Below are positions 37,525-47,095 of a stretch of DNA of 47,108 bases, piece by piece. The notes under the pieces are model-generated. The model was not told where the DNA came from, made no database searches, and saw nothing but the letters and a program-made list of their open reading frames with translations. Within the stretch, counting starts at the first letter, position 1. The number at the start of each line of letters is the position of its first letter. The DNA is from Gallibacterium genomosp. 3 (GTDB lineage: Bacteria; Pseudomonadota; Gammaproteobacteria; Enterobacterales; Pasteurellaceae): assembly GCF_001678475.1 (NCBI RefSeq), contig NZ_JTJR01000022.1, positions 1 to 47,108 of the forward strand. Reading direction: 5' to 3'. Position numbers and translations under genes: made by a program.

Positions 37525-37851
37525 CTAATCTATAAATTCGATTTGCTCGGCATGTAACACTAATTGGTCAATACCCTGATTAGTTTTATGTGAATGGATA
37601 AATCCTGAAACACAAACTTTACTGCCGACCGTAATGCCTTGAGTTTTACTTGTTAATTGATGACCGCTAAGTTGAATAGGGATTTTGCACCATGCTTGCC
37701 TAGTTAATCCAGCTTCTTGCTGTTGTGAACGATGTTCTAACCAAAATTGGCAATGCGCTATTCCACTTGGGCTTTGATGTCGTTTTGGCTGTGAAACTAC
37801 AGTTCCGATTAGCGAAAAACGATTATCAATCCTCAAATTACTCTTCAGCAT
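37525..37851 (-). CDS. priB: Primosomal replication protein N (PriB)
   Basis: A 108-residue single-strand DNA binding protein (OB fold) that helps PriA restart stalled replication forks. [18 protein letters not shown] and [12 protein letters not shown] at the C terminus match E. coli PriB. I chose the ATG at 37851, which overlaps the end of rpsF by 14 bases; [12 protein letters not shown] is how I recall the Haemophilus protein starting. A longer frame to 37875 is not supported. It lies between rpsF and rpsR, as usual. Confidence 0.93.
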   Translation of the reverse strand: MLKSNLRIDNRFSLIGTVVSQPKRHQSPSGIAHCQFWLEHRSQQQEAGLTRQAWCKIPIQLSGHQLTSKTQGITVGSKVCVSGFIHSHKTNQGIDQLVLHAEQIEFID

Positions 37852-38215
37852 CCTCAAAATCGTTGTTATCAACATCAGCTAAAGCTTTACGATCATCTTT
37901 TGCTTTAACCATTGGGGACGCTTCGGTTACGGCGTGCTTAGTACGAATAATTACGTTACGAAGAATTGCATCGTTGTAACGGAAAGTTGTTTCAAGCTCG
38001 TCGATGACTTCTTGCGGTGCTTCTACATTCATTAACACATAGTGTGCTTTATGTAGTTTATTAATTGGGTAAGCCAATTGACGGCGGCCCCAATCTTCTA
38101 AGCGATGAATTTGACCACCAGCTTCTTTTACAGAACCTGTGTAGCGTTCAATCATGCCAGGTACTTGTTCACTTTGATCTGGGTGAACCATAAACACGAT
38201 TTCGTAGTGACGCAT
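37838..38215 (-). CDS. rpsF: 30S ribosomal protein bS6
   Basis: A 125-residue ribosomal protein. [25 protein letters not shown] and [24 protein letters not shown] are the bS6 core. The acidic C-terminal tail ends [10 protein letters not shown], which in E. coli is glutamylated by RimK; here it ends in two glutamates too. It is the first gene of rpsF-priB-rpsR-rplI. AAGGAG stands before the ATG. Confidence 0.98.
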   Translation of the reverse strand: MRHYEIVFMVHPDQSEQVPGMIERYTGSVKEAGGQIHRLEDWGRRQLAYPINKLHKAHYVLMNVEAPQEVIDELETTFRYNDAILRNVIIRTKHAVTEASPMVKAKDDRKALADVDNNDFEDAEE

Positions 38216-38260
38216 TACTGCTCCTTACGGGTTAATCAGCCTCCGACTATAGACCAGTCG
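38216..38260 (-). promoter_or_regulatory. rpsF leader with possible S6:S18 autoregulatory hairpins
   Basis: On the minus strand CGACT and AGTCG (38260-38244) can form one hairpin, and CTG-A-TTA-ACCCG-TAA-GGAG-CAG (38239-38218) a second that holds the ribosome binding site and a CCG in its loop. S6:S18 leaders with a conserved CCG are known; whether this fold matches needs a covariance search. Confidence 0.35.
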
Positions 38261-38347
38261 CCAATCTGCGGAAGCAAGGAACGAAAAAACGGAACGACTG
38301 TGAGGCGCAGATTTTACTCAAATCTGCTCAAAAAGCAAGTTAAAAAA

Positions 38348-39394
38348 CTATTTTAGCTGTAAAAGTTGCCACATTTTTTCTGCCACTTGATCCACACTAA
38401 TCTGTGCCATCAAATCCTTGCCGTACACTTTAGTTCCCCACGGTAATTCCTGCCACTTTTTACCATATTGCTTTTGTGCATTTTCTGCATAGACGGAAAC
38501 AACATTTTCAACATCATAATAAGGGCCAGTACGTTGTGGATTATGATACGCATATAGTCCCAACACACGAGTTCCTTGCATTGTTGCCATATGTGCTGGT
38601 CCTGAATCTGGCGTAATTACAAGATCGACTTCTCCCAGTAAGGCAACTAATTGTTGCAAGCTTGTTTTACCAGCCAAATTCAAAATAGGGAGTGGGCAAC
38701 GTTGGCAAATTTGTTCTGCCACCGCCATTTCATGTTGAGTTGGTGCACCAGAAATAATCACCTGTACATTTCTTTCGGCGGCCAAACGTGCAATTTCTAC
38801 ATAACGTTCTAGTAACCAATCCTTCTCTTTTTTACTTGAACAAGGTGAAATTAATACTGTTTTACGGGTTGAATCGACAAATTGGCGAACATACTGAAGG
38901 TCTTGTTCACTGATTGGAAAATGCCAGCGAGGTGGCTGAATCGGTACACCAATATATTCAGCAAAACTTAAAAATCCATCTAATACGTGATAGCCTTTAG
39001 CTTCTCCCACTTTTTTATTGGTAAATAACCACTGCCCCTCTTTCGCTCTTTGTTTATTAAAACCAATTCGATACGTTGCTCGAATACCTAATGAAAGAAT
39101 CGAGGCTCGAATAGCAACTTGCATATCTAATAACGCATCGAATTTATAAGGGCGTAATTTTTTCCATAAAGCGAATACCCCCTTCCACCCCTGTTTTTTA
39201 TCAAAAACAATAAATTCAATTCCCGGGATATTTTGCAATAATTGCGCTTCTACCTTACCAATAATCCAAGTAATTTTTGTATTTGGATAAAATGCTTGTA
39301 TCTGTTGAACTGCCGCTAACGCATTACACACATCCCCAATAGCGGATAATCGTAAAATACATAATGATTGTGGTGGTTGAGAAAATAGAGTCAT
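38348..39394 (-). CDS. opsX: LOS heptosyltransferase I (OpsX type)
   Basis: A 348-residue GT9 glycosyltransferase that adds the first heptose to Kdo in the inner core. ILRLSAIGDVCNALAAVQQI at the N terminus and VITPDSGPAHMATMQGTRVLGLYAYHNPQRTGPY near the C terminus are the heptosyltransferase blocks. The neighbouring kdkA indicates that the acceptor is a single phosphorylated Kdo, as for H. influenzae OpsX (HI0261) rather than E. coli WaaC. It is divergent from kdkA. Its stop is about 130 bp upstream of rpsF on the same strand. Confidence 0.87.
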   Translation of the reverse strand: MTLFSQPPQSLCILRLSAIGDVCNALAAVQQIQAFYPNTKITWIIGKVEAQLLQNIPGIEFIVFDKKQGWKGVFALWKKLRPYKFDALLDMQVAIRASILSLGIRATYRIGFNKQRAKEGQWLFTNKKVGEAKGYHVLDGFLSFAEYIGVPIQPPRWHFPISEQDLQYVRQFVDSTRKTVLISPCSSKKEKDWLLERYVEIARLAAERNVQVIISGAPTQHEMAVAEQICQRCPLPILNLAGKTSLQQLVALLGEVDLVITPDSGPAHMATMQGTRVLGLYAYHNPQRTGPYYDVENVVSVYAENAQKQYGKKWQELPWGTKVYGKDLMAQISVDQVAEKMWQLLQLK

Positions 39395-39473
39395 TATCTT
39401 TGCTCACAATATGCTAAAATTGTTGCCTATTTTAATCAAAAACTGGTTTGTTCGCAGTACATTGAGTATAAAA

Positions 39474-40184
39474 ATGAGTCAAATCCACTATTTATTCCAC
39501 CCCAACTTAGCACAACAAAATCTAGAAAATTATTTTGACCCTGCTTATTGGAAACGACAAAACAAAATTTTAGGTTCCGCAACAGGGCGCGGAGTGACTT
39601 GGTTTATCGCTACTGAGCAGCAAGTAAAGTGTAATTCAGCGTTACGCCATTACTATCGTGGTGGCTTATTCGGTAAGCTTATCAAAGATCACTTTTTGTT
39701 TACTGGCTTAAATCAATGTCGCAGTATCAAAGAGTTTCAGCTATTGCAACAACTAAAACAAAAAGGATTACCTGTTCCTACACCTATTGCTGCGAGAGTA
39801 AAACGTACATTACTCTGTTACCAAGCAGATATTTTGATTGAATTAATTGAAAATGGTCGCGATCTTATTGCGATCTTGCAAGAAAAAATCTTATCTGATG
39901 ACATTTGGCGACAAATCGGCAAGTTAATTCGCCAATTACATGACCAGCAGGTATTTCATAGCGATCTTAATGCTCACAACATTCTGCTACAATCGCTAGA
40001 TAATCAGCAATATAAGTTATGGTTACTTGATTTTGATAAATGTGATTTTCGTCAAGGAGATGAATGGAAAGCCGCCAATTTACAACGGCTTTATCGATCA
40101 TTTCAAAAAGAGATACATCGTTATCAAATTCAGTTTACACCACAAAATTGGCAAACTTTACTGCAAGGCTATCATTCACATTGA
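39474..40184 (+). CDS. kdkA: Kdo kinase KdkA
   Basis: A 236-residue kinase that phosphorylates the single Kdo on lipid A at O-4, a feature of Haemophilus-type [45 protein letters not shown] (catalytic aspartate) and LLDFDKCDF (metal aspartate) match H. influenzae KdkA. I chose the ATG at 39474 because [10 protein letters not shown] aligns with the family start; the frame is open 21 codons further, but that would begin inside a likely extended -10 (TGCTAAAAT). Its 3' end overlaps coaD by 13 bp tail to tail. Confidence 0.92.
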   Translation: MSQIHYLFHPNLAQQNLENYFDPAYWKRQNKILGSATGRGVTWFIATEQQVKCNSALRHYYRGGLFGKLIKDHFLFTGLNQCRSIKEFQLLQQLKQKGLPVPTPIAARVKRTLLCYQADILIELIENGRDLIAILQEKILSDDIWRQIGKLIRQLHDQQVFHSDLNAHNILLQSLDNQQYKLWLLDFDKCDFRQGDEWKAANLQRLYRSFQKEIHRYQIQFTPQNWQTLLQGYHSH

Positions 40185-40645
40185 GCAATATATTGAAAAA
40201 CACGCTCTGGTACTAATTTACCAATATCCCCACCATGCAGTAAGATTTCTCTCACCATAGTTGAAGAAACATAAGACCATTTTTCTGATGGTGGGAAAAA
40301 TAGACTCTCTACTCCATTAGTTAGCAGACGATTTAGATGAGCTAATTGTAGTTCATAGTCAAAATCACTTGATGTTCTTGCACCACGAATAATCCCTTGC
40401 ACATTTTTCTCTAAAATAAGGTGAGCCAATAACCCATCAAAAGCAATAATCTCAACATTTGGTAATTCCACCGTTGCTGCTTTTACCATTTCCAATCGCT
40501 GTTGCAAAGAGAACATCGGCTTTTTACTTGGGCTAGCCGCAACCGCTACAATTAATTTAGGAAATAACTTCGCCGCACGACAAATAATATCAAGATGTCC
40601 ATTTGTAATTGGATCAAACGTTCCAGGATAAATCATTGTAATCAT
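40172..40645 (-). CDS. coaD: Phosphopantetheine adenylyltransferase
   Basis: A 157-residue nucleotidyltransferase that forms dephospho-CoA. The TNGH form of the HxGH motif is in [15 protein letters not shown], and the second motif is [16 protein letters not shown] chose the ATG at 40645, seven bases after the waaA stop; a GTG at 40660 overlapping waaA and an ATG at 40636 are alternatives. It follows waaA directly, the historic kdtA-kdtB pairing. Confidence 0.96.
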   Translation of the reverse strand: MITMIYPGTFDPITNGHLDIICRAAKLFPKLIVAVAASPSKKPMFSLQQRLEMVKAATVELPNVEIIAFDGLLAHLILEKNVQGIIRGARTSSDFDYELQLAHLNRLLTNGVESLFFPPSEKWSYVSSTMVREILLHGGDIGKLVPERVFQYIAQCE

Positions 40646-40652
40646 GATGTTT

Positions 40653-41924
40653 TTACTCACTCAAATAAGGTTTTAATAAAGCTAAAGTTTGCTGTAAAGC
40701 ACCACGGTTTTGTTGTAAAAAAGAAAATCCTTTTTCTCCATACTGTTTTACGGCTTCAGGATCAGTTAGTAGTAATGATAATGCTAAAGCTAAACTTGTC
40801 ACCGAACTTTCCACAATCATCACGGCTTGGATTAAGGTTAATTGTTGATAAATTTGTTTAAAATTAAAGGTATATTGACCAGAGATAACAGGAATTTTAA
40901 ACAACAAAGGCTCTAATGGGTTATGCCCACCTCGCTCAATAAGGCTACCACCCACAAAAGCAATATCGGCTAAAGCATAGAGTTTCAACAACTCTCCCAT
41001 TGTATCTCCTAGCATAACTTGCGTATCTGCAGAAATTATCCCACCCTCGCTACGTTTTTGATAACTTAATCCTGAATTTTGTACTAAGGCTTCTACTTCC
41101 GCAAATCGCGCTGAATGGCGAGGAACTAAAATTAATAATAAATCAGGATAAGTTGCCAGCAGTTGTTGGTGTACCTCTAAGATCAATTTCTCTTCGCCTG
41201 CGTGTGTACTCCCTGCAATCCAAACAGGACGATCATTAAACATCTGTTGCTTTTGCTGACGATAAGTCGCAATCACCTCATCCGATAAATTTAAATCAAA
41301 CTTTAAATTACCTGTACAGCTAACTTTTTCTGCTGGTACGCCTAAATCTCGATAACGCATAGCACTTAATTCATCTTGTGCTGCAACGGCAGTAAATCCT
41401 TGCCATACATTGGTTAGTGCAGCCTGAAAATAACGATAATGTTTTGCTGATTTTGCTGATAATCGCGCATTGATTAATAAGGTAGGAATTTGTGTTATAC
41501 GTAATTGATGTAATAAATTAAACCACAATTCAGTTTCTACAATAATAAATGCTTTTGGCTGTAACTGTTGTAAAAACCGCTTCATCAACAAAGGCAAATC
41601 AAACGGCAGATAACAATGTTGCACTTGTTCACCAAATAACAATTTAACTTGGTCAGAACCACCTGGTGTGAATGTAGTAATGGTTAATCTTGTGTTGGGA
41701 TATTGTGCCAATATCTGTCGAATCAGTGGTGCGATCAATAACACTTCACCCACAGAAGCCGCATGAATCACAATACTGTTTTTCTGCAATGGAACTTTAA
41801 ATAGAGCAAAACGTTCTACCCACCGTAGCCGATACCCTTTTTCCTTACGGCTTTTAACCAAAAACAATAGTAAGATAAATGGTAATAATAGAAAGAATAA
41901 TAGTGTATAAATTAAACGTAGCAT
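40653..41924 (-). CDS. waaA: Kdo transferase WaaA
   Basis: A 423-residue GT30 enzyme anchored by an N-terminal membrane segment (about residues 1-22). It moves Kdo from CMP-Kdo to lipid IVA. The catalytic glutamate is in HAASVGEV near residue 62, and [18 protein letters not shown] binds the nucleotide sugar. In Haemophilus the enzyme adds only one Kdo, which fits the kdkA gene nearby; that monofunctionality is inferred. It is upstream of coaD in one operon and divergent from lgtF. Confidence 0.95.
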   Translation of the reverse strand: MLRLIYTLLFFLLLPFILLLFLVKSRKEKGYRLRWVERFALFKVPLQKNSIVIHAASVGEVLLIAPLIRQILAQYPNTRLTITTFTPGGSDQVKLLFGEQVQHCYLPFDLPLLMKRFLQQLQPKAFIIVETELWFNLLHQLRITQIPTLLINARLSAKSAKHYRYFQAALTNVWQGFTAVAAQDELSAMRYRDLGVPAEKVSCTGNLKFDLNLSDEVIATYRQQKQQMFNDRPVWIAGSTHAGEEKLILEVHQQLLATYPDLLLILVPRHSARFAEVEALVQNSGLSYQKRSEGGIISADTQVMLGDTMGELLKLYALADIAFVGGSLIERGGHNPLEPLLFKIPVISGQYTFNFKQIYQQLTLIQAVMIVESSVTSLALALSLLLTDPEAVKQYGEKGFSFLQQNRGALQQTLALLKPYLSE

Positions 41925-42031
41925 CTTTATCCATCATTAATGATTATAAGCCTGAATCTTATCATCTTTTTACTGAATATGTTAAACTGAACGCATTATT
42001 CTAAAGATTCAACATTCTCAAGGAAAGAACT

Positions 42032-42799
42032 ATGTCATCACCACGTCTTGCTGTAGCACTAATTGTTAAAAATGAAGCAGAAAATCTAATTTCTTGTTTA
42101 GAAAGCATTAAAGATTGGGTTGATGAAATTGTTATTGTTGATTCAGGCAGTACCGATTCAACTTTAAATATAGCTCATCAATATACTAATAAAGTTTTTT
42201 CTCATCCACATTGGCAAGGTTTTGGAAAACAAAGACAAATTGCACAAAGCTATATTGAAAGTGAATATGTATTATGGTTAGACGCAGACGAGATCATTAC
42301 TCCTGAATTAAAACAAAGTATCCTTTCTGCCATACAACAAAATAAACCTAATACAATCTACCAAATTGGTAGGCTTAGTGAAGTTTTTGGCAGAGAAATT
42401 CGTCACTCTGGTTGGTATCCTGACTTTGTTACTAGACTTTATCGCACTCAAGATACTCAATATAATGATTCCCTTGTTCATGAAAAAGTTATCCAACCAA
42501 AAGGCTTTACTTTAGAAAAATTAAATGGTGATTTATTACACTATACTTATAAAGATCTTCATCATTATTTAGTTAAATCAGCGAACTATGCAAAAGCATG
42601 GGCTGACCAAAAAGAGACTCAAGGTAAAACATCTTCTCTTGCTAAAGGTCTATCTCATGCTTTAGGCTGCTTTATCAAAATGTATCTACTTAAAGCTGGA
42701 TTTCTAGATGGTAAACAAGGATTTTTATTAGCAATCTTATCATCACACTCTACTTTTATTAAATATGCTGATTTGTGGATTAGAAAACAAAATCATTAA
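42032..42799 (+). CDS. lgtF: LOS core glycosyltransferase LgtF/WaaE type (GT2)
   Basis: A 255-residue GT2 enzyme that adds glucose to heptose I of the inner core. Typical pieces are [30 protein letters not shown], the DXD-like [12 protein letters not shown] and the C-terminal [22 protein letters not shown]. The arrangement coaD-waaA with a divergent lgtF corresponds to HI0651-HI0653 in H. influenzae, where HI0653 is lgtF. AAGGAAAG precedes the ATG. No tetranucleotide repeat tract is present, so it is not phase variable by that route. Its stop overlaps the converging GT9 gene by 4 bp. Confidence 0.87.
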   Translation: MSSPRLAVALIVKNEAENLISCLESIKDWVDEIVIVDSGSTDSTLNIAHQYTNKVFSHPHWQGFGKQRQIAQSYIESEYVLWLDADEIITPELKQSILSAIQQNKPNTIYQIGRLSEVFGREIRHSGWYPDFVTRLYRTQDTQYNDSLVHEKVIQPKGFTLEKLNGDLLHYTYKDLHHYLVKSANYAKAWADQKETQGKTSSLAKGLSHALGCFIKMYLLKAGFLDGKQGFLLAILSSHSTFIKYADLWIRKQNH

Positions 42800-43830
42800 A
42801 GATTCAATGACTTAATAAACGGTATAGCTCTTTCTATCACTACTGTAATATCTATTTGTGACATTTGTGTTTCTTCTGGATTTTTATGATCTGCACTAAT
42901 TAATAACTGCTTAGTTGTTTCATTGATTGGTTGCCAACGCAATGCACAAGCCGATCGTTTACTAGGATAAAACCCGATAACAGGTTTATTTAATGAAGCT
43001 GCCAGATGTAAAGGTCCTGTCGAACCAGCAATAAATAAATCACAACACGCAATAGACTTTGCAAAATCCACTAATCCATCATTTTTATCGTATATGATTA
43101 CTCTCTCATCATTAATAAAACGCTGTAATTTTAATGCATTTTCACATTCACCTTTACCAGCAGTTAATATAATTTGATAATCAAAATAACTCATTAATGC
43201 CTTAGCTAATCGAGCATACTGCTGTAATGTTAAATTTTTTGCTGATCCTCCAGTACCTGAGTGAATAAAACACCACTTTCTCTCTGTTGATAATTTAAGT
43301 TGTTGAATAAGTTTAGTACGTTGCAATTTAAGGATATCATTTTCAAATTGAAAGTAAGGTAATTTTGGCTCAATAGCTTCAATATTATTTGTTTTTAGAA
43401 AATATCTTACAAGATCCAAATTATAAACAAACTCCGGTTTTTCTGATTTAGAACGTCGTTGGGATAGCCGATAGTTATATAAGAATTGAATAATTTTTGT
43501 TGCAGGCGCTAACCGATAAGGTATTTTTGCTCTCCATAACAAAGTAGCATTATACCGATCTGAGAAAAAAGCAATTACACTATCAAAATGTTGTTGCCGT
43601 ATTTTTGATAACATTTTTTTCTTTTCAGCTTTAGAACTATTTTTTCCTACATCAATAATCACATTATCAATGTAAGGGCATGCTTGAGCTAACTCCGAAG
43701 TATATTCAGGAACAAGTGCCGTAATTCTGGATAATGGTAATGAGCGTTTTAACATAGCAAACGCAGGCCATGCTAATAAAAAGTCTCCTAACTTATCATT
43801 TCTAACAACTAAAATATTCTGATTCTTCAC
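42796..43830 (-). CDS. GT9 heptosyltransferase, probable outer/inner core heptose III type
   Basis: A 344-residue GT9 glycosyltransferase. The N terminus [22 protein letters not shown] and C-terminal [25 protein letters not shown] are the family donor-binding blocks. RNDKLGD instead of RLSAIGD, together with the overall style, point to the WaaQ/heptosyltransferase III group rather than WaaC or WaaF. It overlaps lgtF tail to tail by 4 bp. The precise sugar linkage cannot be told. The codons look more AT-rich than those of neighbouring ribosomal genes, typical of LOS genes. Confidence 0.8.
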   Translation of the reverse strand: MKNQNILVVRNDKLGDFLLAWPAFAMLKRSLPLSRITALVPEYTSELAQACPYIDNVIIDVGKNSSKAEKKKMLSKIRQQHFDSVIAFFSDRYNATLLWRAKIPYRLAPATKIIQFLYNYRLSQRRSKSEKPEFVYNLDLVRYFLKTNNIEAIEPKLPYFQFENDILKLQRTKLIQQLKLSTERKWCFIHSGTGGSAKNLTLQQYARLAKALMSYFDYQIILTAGKGECENALKLQRFINDERVIIYDKNDGLVDFAKSIACCDLFIAGSTGPLHLAASLNKPVIGFYPSKRSACALRWQPINETTKQLLISADHKNPEETQMSQIDITVVIERAIPFIKSLNL

Positions 43831-43855
43831 TTTAGTCTCCTTTTAATGTTCATAA

Positions 43856-43889
43856 AAATACCCTAAATAATCTCTTATTTAGGGTATTT
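43856..43889 (-). terminator. efp terminator
   Basis: AAATACCCTAAATAA and TTATTTAGGGTATTT are perfect 15-nt arms with a 4-nt loop, located 24 bp after the efp stop. Confidence 0.85.
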
Positions 43890-43912
43890 CATTATCCACT
43901 AATACTTAATTA

Positions 43913-44482
43913 TTAGTCCTTCACACGTGATACATATTCACCAGAACGGGTATCAACTCGGATTACTTCACCAATTTGTACGAAAAGTGGTACACGAACA
44001 ACTGCACCAGTGCTTAATGTAGCTGGTTTACCACCAGTTCCCGCAGTATCCCCTTTTAAACCTGGATCAGTATCAACAACTTCTAACTCTACGAAGTTTG
44101 GTGGAGTTACACTGATCGGTGAACCATTCCATAAAGTAACGATACATTCTGCTTGATCTAACAACCATTTATCATTATCACCAACTGCTTTTGCATCCGC
44201 TGCAAGTTGTTCAAATGTTTCGTTATTCATAAAATGCCAGAACTCTTCATCTTTGTATAAGAAAGTTAAGTTAGTATCAACAACATCAGCTGCTTCAACA
44301 GTAGTACCTGATTTGAAGTTTACATCTAATACTTTGCCAGAAATAAGTTTACGAATACGAGTACGGGTAAATGCTTGACCTTTACCTGGTTTCACAAATT
44401 CATTTTCAACAATTACACAAGGCTCACCGTCTTGCATAAATTTAAGACCTGGTTTGAAATCACTGGTAGAATAACTTGCCAT
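43913..44482 (-). CDS. efp: Translation elongation factor P
   Basis: A 189-residue factor that rescues ribosomes stalled on polyproline. Domain I holds the modification site K34 in KPGKGQAF, which EpmA/EpmB beta-lysylate. The C terminus has the signature [23 protein letters not shown]. The length is the same as E. coli EF-P plus one. The gene is divergent from epmB, 70 bp apart, so the substrate and one of its modifying enzymes are neighbours. Confidence 0.98.
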   Translation of the reverse strand: MASYSTSDFKPGLKFMQDGEPCVIVENEFVKPGKGQAFTRTRIRKLISGKVLDVNFKSGTTVEAADVVDTNLTFLYKDEEFWHFMNNETFEQLAADAKAVGDNDKWLLDQAECIVTLWNGSPISVTPPNFVELEVVDTDPGLKGDTAGTGGKPATLSTGAVVRVPLFVQIGEVIRVDTRSGEYVSRVKD

Positions 44483-44552
44483 AATATCCTCATTAATGAA
44501 AAAATAGCGTCCTTTATTTTAAATACAAAGGCTCACGTTTTTAAAAGTACTT

Positions 44553-45557
44553 ATGATAACTCAAAACCACCTGATTAGAGAAGTATCAAGTTGGACAGAT
44601 TATCTCGTGACTGCAATTTCTGATCCAATTAAATTACTCAAATTATTAGAGCTTCCTATTGAAAACTATCAGCAAGACTTAGCCGCACGCCGCTTATTTG
44701 CTATGCGTGTTCCATCACCTTTTATTGCAAAAATGCGCAAAGGGGATGCTAATGACCCACTTTTTTTACAAGTTATGACGAATCAATCAGAGTTTTTAGC
44801 AACGCCTGGATTTGTCAAAGATCCTCTACAAGAACAAGATAATCCTGTTCCTAATTTATTACATAAATATCACAATCGAGTCTTACTAATGGTTAAAGGT
44901 GGCTGTGCTATTAATTGTCGTTACTGTTTTCGTCGTCATTTCCCTTATGCAGACAACCCTGGCAATAAAGCTAATTGGCAACAAGCATTAACGTATATTG
45001 CTCAACATCCAGAAATAGAAGAAGTGATTTTTTCTGGTGGTGATCCTTTAATGGCAAAAGATCATGAGCTTGATTGGCTGATAACTGAATTAGAAAAAAT
45101 CACCCACCTTAAAACGCTACGCATTCATACCCGCTTACCGGTGGTAATTCCACAACGAATCACGGATGATTTAGTGCAACGATTGACCCGTTTATCACTT
45201 AATAAAGTCATGGTGTTACATATTAATCATGCGAATGAAATTGATCCTTTATTATCAAGTTATCTGAATAAACTCAAACAAGCGGGTATTGTATTACTAA
45301 ATCAATCTGTTTTATTAAAAGGGATTAATGATCGTGCAGAAATTTTAAAAGCATTAAATGATAAGCTGTTTGCTAATGGTGTACTACCTTATTATTTACA
45401 CCTTTTAGATAAAGTAGAAGGTGCTAGCCATTTTTGGATCGATGATCAACAAGCTCTTGCCATCTATCGTAAACTAATCATCCTTTCTTCTGGCTATCTT
45501 GTGCCTAAATTAGCCCGAGAAATTGCAGGAGAACCGAGTAAAACTTGGTACAGTTAA
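44553..45557 (+). CDS. epmB: EF-P lysine 2,3-aminomutase EpmB
   Basis: A 334-residue radical-SAM, PLP-dependent enzyme that turns alpha-lysine into (R)-beta-lysine for attachment to EF-P. The iron-sulfur motif C118-AIN-C122-RY-C125 is in GGCAINCRYCFRRHFPY. EEVIFSGGDPLMAKD binds SAM, and the C-terminal KLAREIAGEPSKTWY is typical. It is divergent from efp as in E. coli. The ligase gene epmA is not in this window. Confidence 0.96.
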   Translation: MITQNHLIREVSSWTDYLVTAISDPIKLLKLLELPIENYQQDLAARRLFAMRVPSPFIAKMRKGDANDPLFLQVMTNQSEFLATPGFVKDPLQEQDNPVPNLLHKYHNRVLLMVKGGCAINCRYCFRRHFPYADNPGNKANWQQALTYIAQHPEIEEVIFSGGDPLMAKDHELDWLITELEKITHLKTLRIHTRLPVVIPQRITDDLVQRLTRLSLNKVMVLHINHANEIDPLLSSYLNKLKQAGIVLLNQSVLLKGINDRAEILKALNDKLFANGVLPYYLHLLDKVEGASHFWIDDQQALAIYRKLIILSSGYLVPKLAREIAGEPSKTWYS

Positions 45558-45753
45558 AATTTTCTACCATAAATCAAGATTAGGCTTAGTAATACAACTT
45601 TTTTTCCTTTAAAATAGCAAATCTAACTAAGCCTAGTGAGTAACAAAACTTCTCACACAGCATTAAGAATTCTCAATATAAGGCTATCATCCATAGCCCT
45701 TATACTATTAGCAAAAATCTTTATCCTATGTATTTAATAGTTTGAGGTATATC
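45558..45753. other. Intergenic region with two inverted repeats before oapA
   Basis: TAGGCTTAGT (45581-45590) pairs with ACTAAGCCTA (45626-45635) across 35 nt, possibly an epmB terminator with a long loop. GGCTAT (45682-45687) and ATAGCC (45693-45698) form a second small hairpin just before TATACT (45701-45706), a possible -10 for oapA. Confidence 0.4.
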
Positions 45754-46962
45754 GTGAGTAATATCGACAAGGAACAGCAACCTGATCAAGTAGATAATAA
45801 GCAGAGTGAATTAAACTTTGATTTTGATGAGTTTGAACCTATTACCCCCAAAAAAGCGACAAAGCTCCCTGAAGCAGAATCTTCATTTTTAGATAAATTA
45901 AAAGGATTACTACCGAAAAAAGTAGCAAAACAAGAGACTGCACAACCATCCTTTGAACCAGCTCAAGAAAATAATCAAGCTCAATACAATGAATTTGACG
46001 CTGAGCCTGTTGCCGTAACTAAAGCGAGTGCAATTAAAAACTTACCAACACGTTATCGCCGTTTAGCCATTAGTTTAGTTGTTCTATTGGTTATTATCGG
46101 TTTATTTATTTGGTTAAAACCAAATAGTCAACCAGTCGATAACCTACAATCACAAGATAATAATTTACCAATTGAATTCCAACCAATTGATCCAAATGCA
46201 GCAGAAGCAAATACACCGCCGCAACCAAATGCGACACCAGAAGGAGCTACTGCACCAACAACTGAAACCGCAACTACTACAAATGATGCTGCTGCGACAG
46301 CAAATACTTTAACCCAAGATGCAGCAGTAAATCCAACAGCTCAACCTGCGCCAGTCGATAATACGCCAATCACTACTGATGCGCCTACTGCTGCGAACGT
46401 TGCTGGATCTGATAGTTCAAGTGTTACACCGGCAGCACTAGCTGAAAAACCAGCTCAACCTGCACTTTCTCAAGAACAAATTAATCAAATTGAGAAAAAA
46501 GCTTACCAAGAAGAACAAGCACGTCTTATCGCTCAAGCTAAAGCGCGTGCTGAACAACGTGCTCGCGAAGAATTTAGAGCAAAACAACAGCAAGAAAGTC
46601 GTAAAGCACAAGCCTTATTAAATGGCAAAGAAGTTCCTGTTGTTGAAGCTAAACCTGTACCAAGAACAGCGCCAAAAGCGACAACTTCATCTACCGCCTC
46701 TACCTCCAGTGGGCAAAGCAAGATGTTAACTGTCCCAGCTGGTACTTCATTAATGCAGGTATTCCGTGATAACAAATTAAATATTGCTGATGTTAATGCA
46801 ATGACTAAAGCAAATGGTGCAGGTAATGCATTAAGCAGCTTTAAACCTGGCGATAAAGTAGCCGTCAAAGTAAATAATGATGGTCGCGTTTCTGAACTAC
46901 AATTACCAAATGGTTCAAAATTTATTCGCCAAAGCAATGGTACCTATATCTATAAAAAATAA
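45754..46962 (+). CDS. oapA: Opacity-associated protein A (OapA/YtfB family)
   Basis: A 402-residue single-pass membrane protein. A charged cytoplasmic N-terminal part is followed by one membrane segment (about residues 105-123, LAISLVVLLVIIGLFIWL), a Pro/Thr/Ala-rich periplasmic linker and a Gln/Arg/Ala helical stretch with many EEQAR-like repeats. A C-terminal LysM-like OapA domain closes it (from about 325, LTVPAGTSLMQVFRDN). OapA affects colony opacity and adherence in H. influenzae, and the E. coli relative YtfB binds glycans at the septum. I chose the GTG start because GAGG stands 8 bases before it; a TTG four codons upstream is open. No repeats suggest phase variation. Confidence 0.9.
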   Translation: MSNIDKEQQPDQVDNKQSELNFDFDEFEPITPKKATKLPEAESSFLDKLKGLLPKKVAKQETAQPSFEPAQENNQAQYNEFDAEPVAVTKASAIKNLPTRYRRLAISLVVLLVIIGLFIWLKPNSQPVDNLQSQDNNLPIEFQPIDPNAAEANTPPQPNATPEGATAPTTETATTTNDAAATANTLTQDAAVNPTAQPAPVDNTPITTDAPTAANVAGSDSSSVTPAALAEKPAQPALSQEQINQIEKKAYQEEQARLIAQAKARAEQRAREEFRAKQQQESRKAQALLNGKEVPVVEAKPVPRTAPKATTSSTASTSSGQSKMLTVPAGTSLMQVFRDNKLNIADVNAMTKANGAGNALSSFKPGDKVAVKVNNDGRVSELQLPNGSKFIRQSNGTYIYKK

Positions 46963-46971
46963 TCTGATAAA

Positions 46972-46999
46972 AAGCCTATTGCCAAATGGCAATAGGCTT
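46972..46999. terminator. Hairpin after oapA
   Basis: AAGCCTATTGCCA and TGGCAATAGGCTT are perfect 13-nt arms almost touching. The T run is clear only on the minus strand (TTTTT), so it may mainly stop transcription arriving from the right. Confidence 0.7.
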
Positions 47000-47028
47000 G
47001 TCATATTTCTTCATCTTATAAAAAAGTC

Positions 47029-47095
47029 GGTGTAGTAGACAAAATGGTTGCTGATTTTTAAAAAACTACACCAAGTGGACAAAGTGGTTGCTAAT
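47029..47095. repeat. 40-bp-period direct repeat with nested inverted repeat at the window edge
   Basis: TAGACAAAATGGTTGCTGAT (47036-47055) and TGGACAAAGTGGTTGCTAAT (47076-47095) agree at 17 of 20 positions, 40 bp apart. GGTGTAGT (47029-47036) and ACTACACC (47065-47072) are inverted copies between them. Such repeated sites are typical of transposon ends, but the window stops too soon to see a transposase. Confidence 0.6.

Noticed and set aside
46533-46937. 134-codon frame on the minus strand
   Set aside because: Antisense to oapA in a low-complexity region; a compositional artefact.
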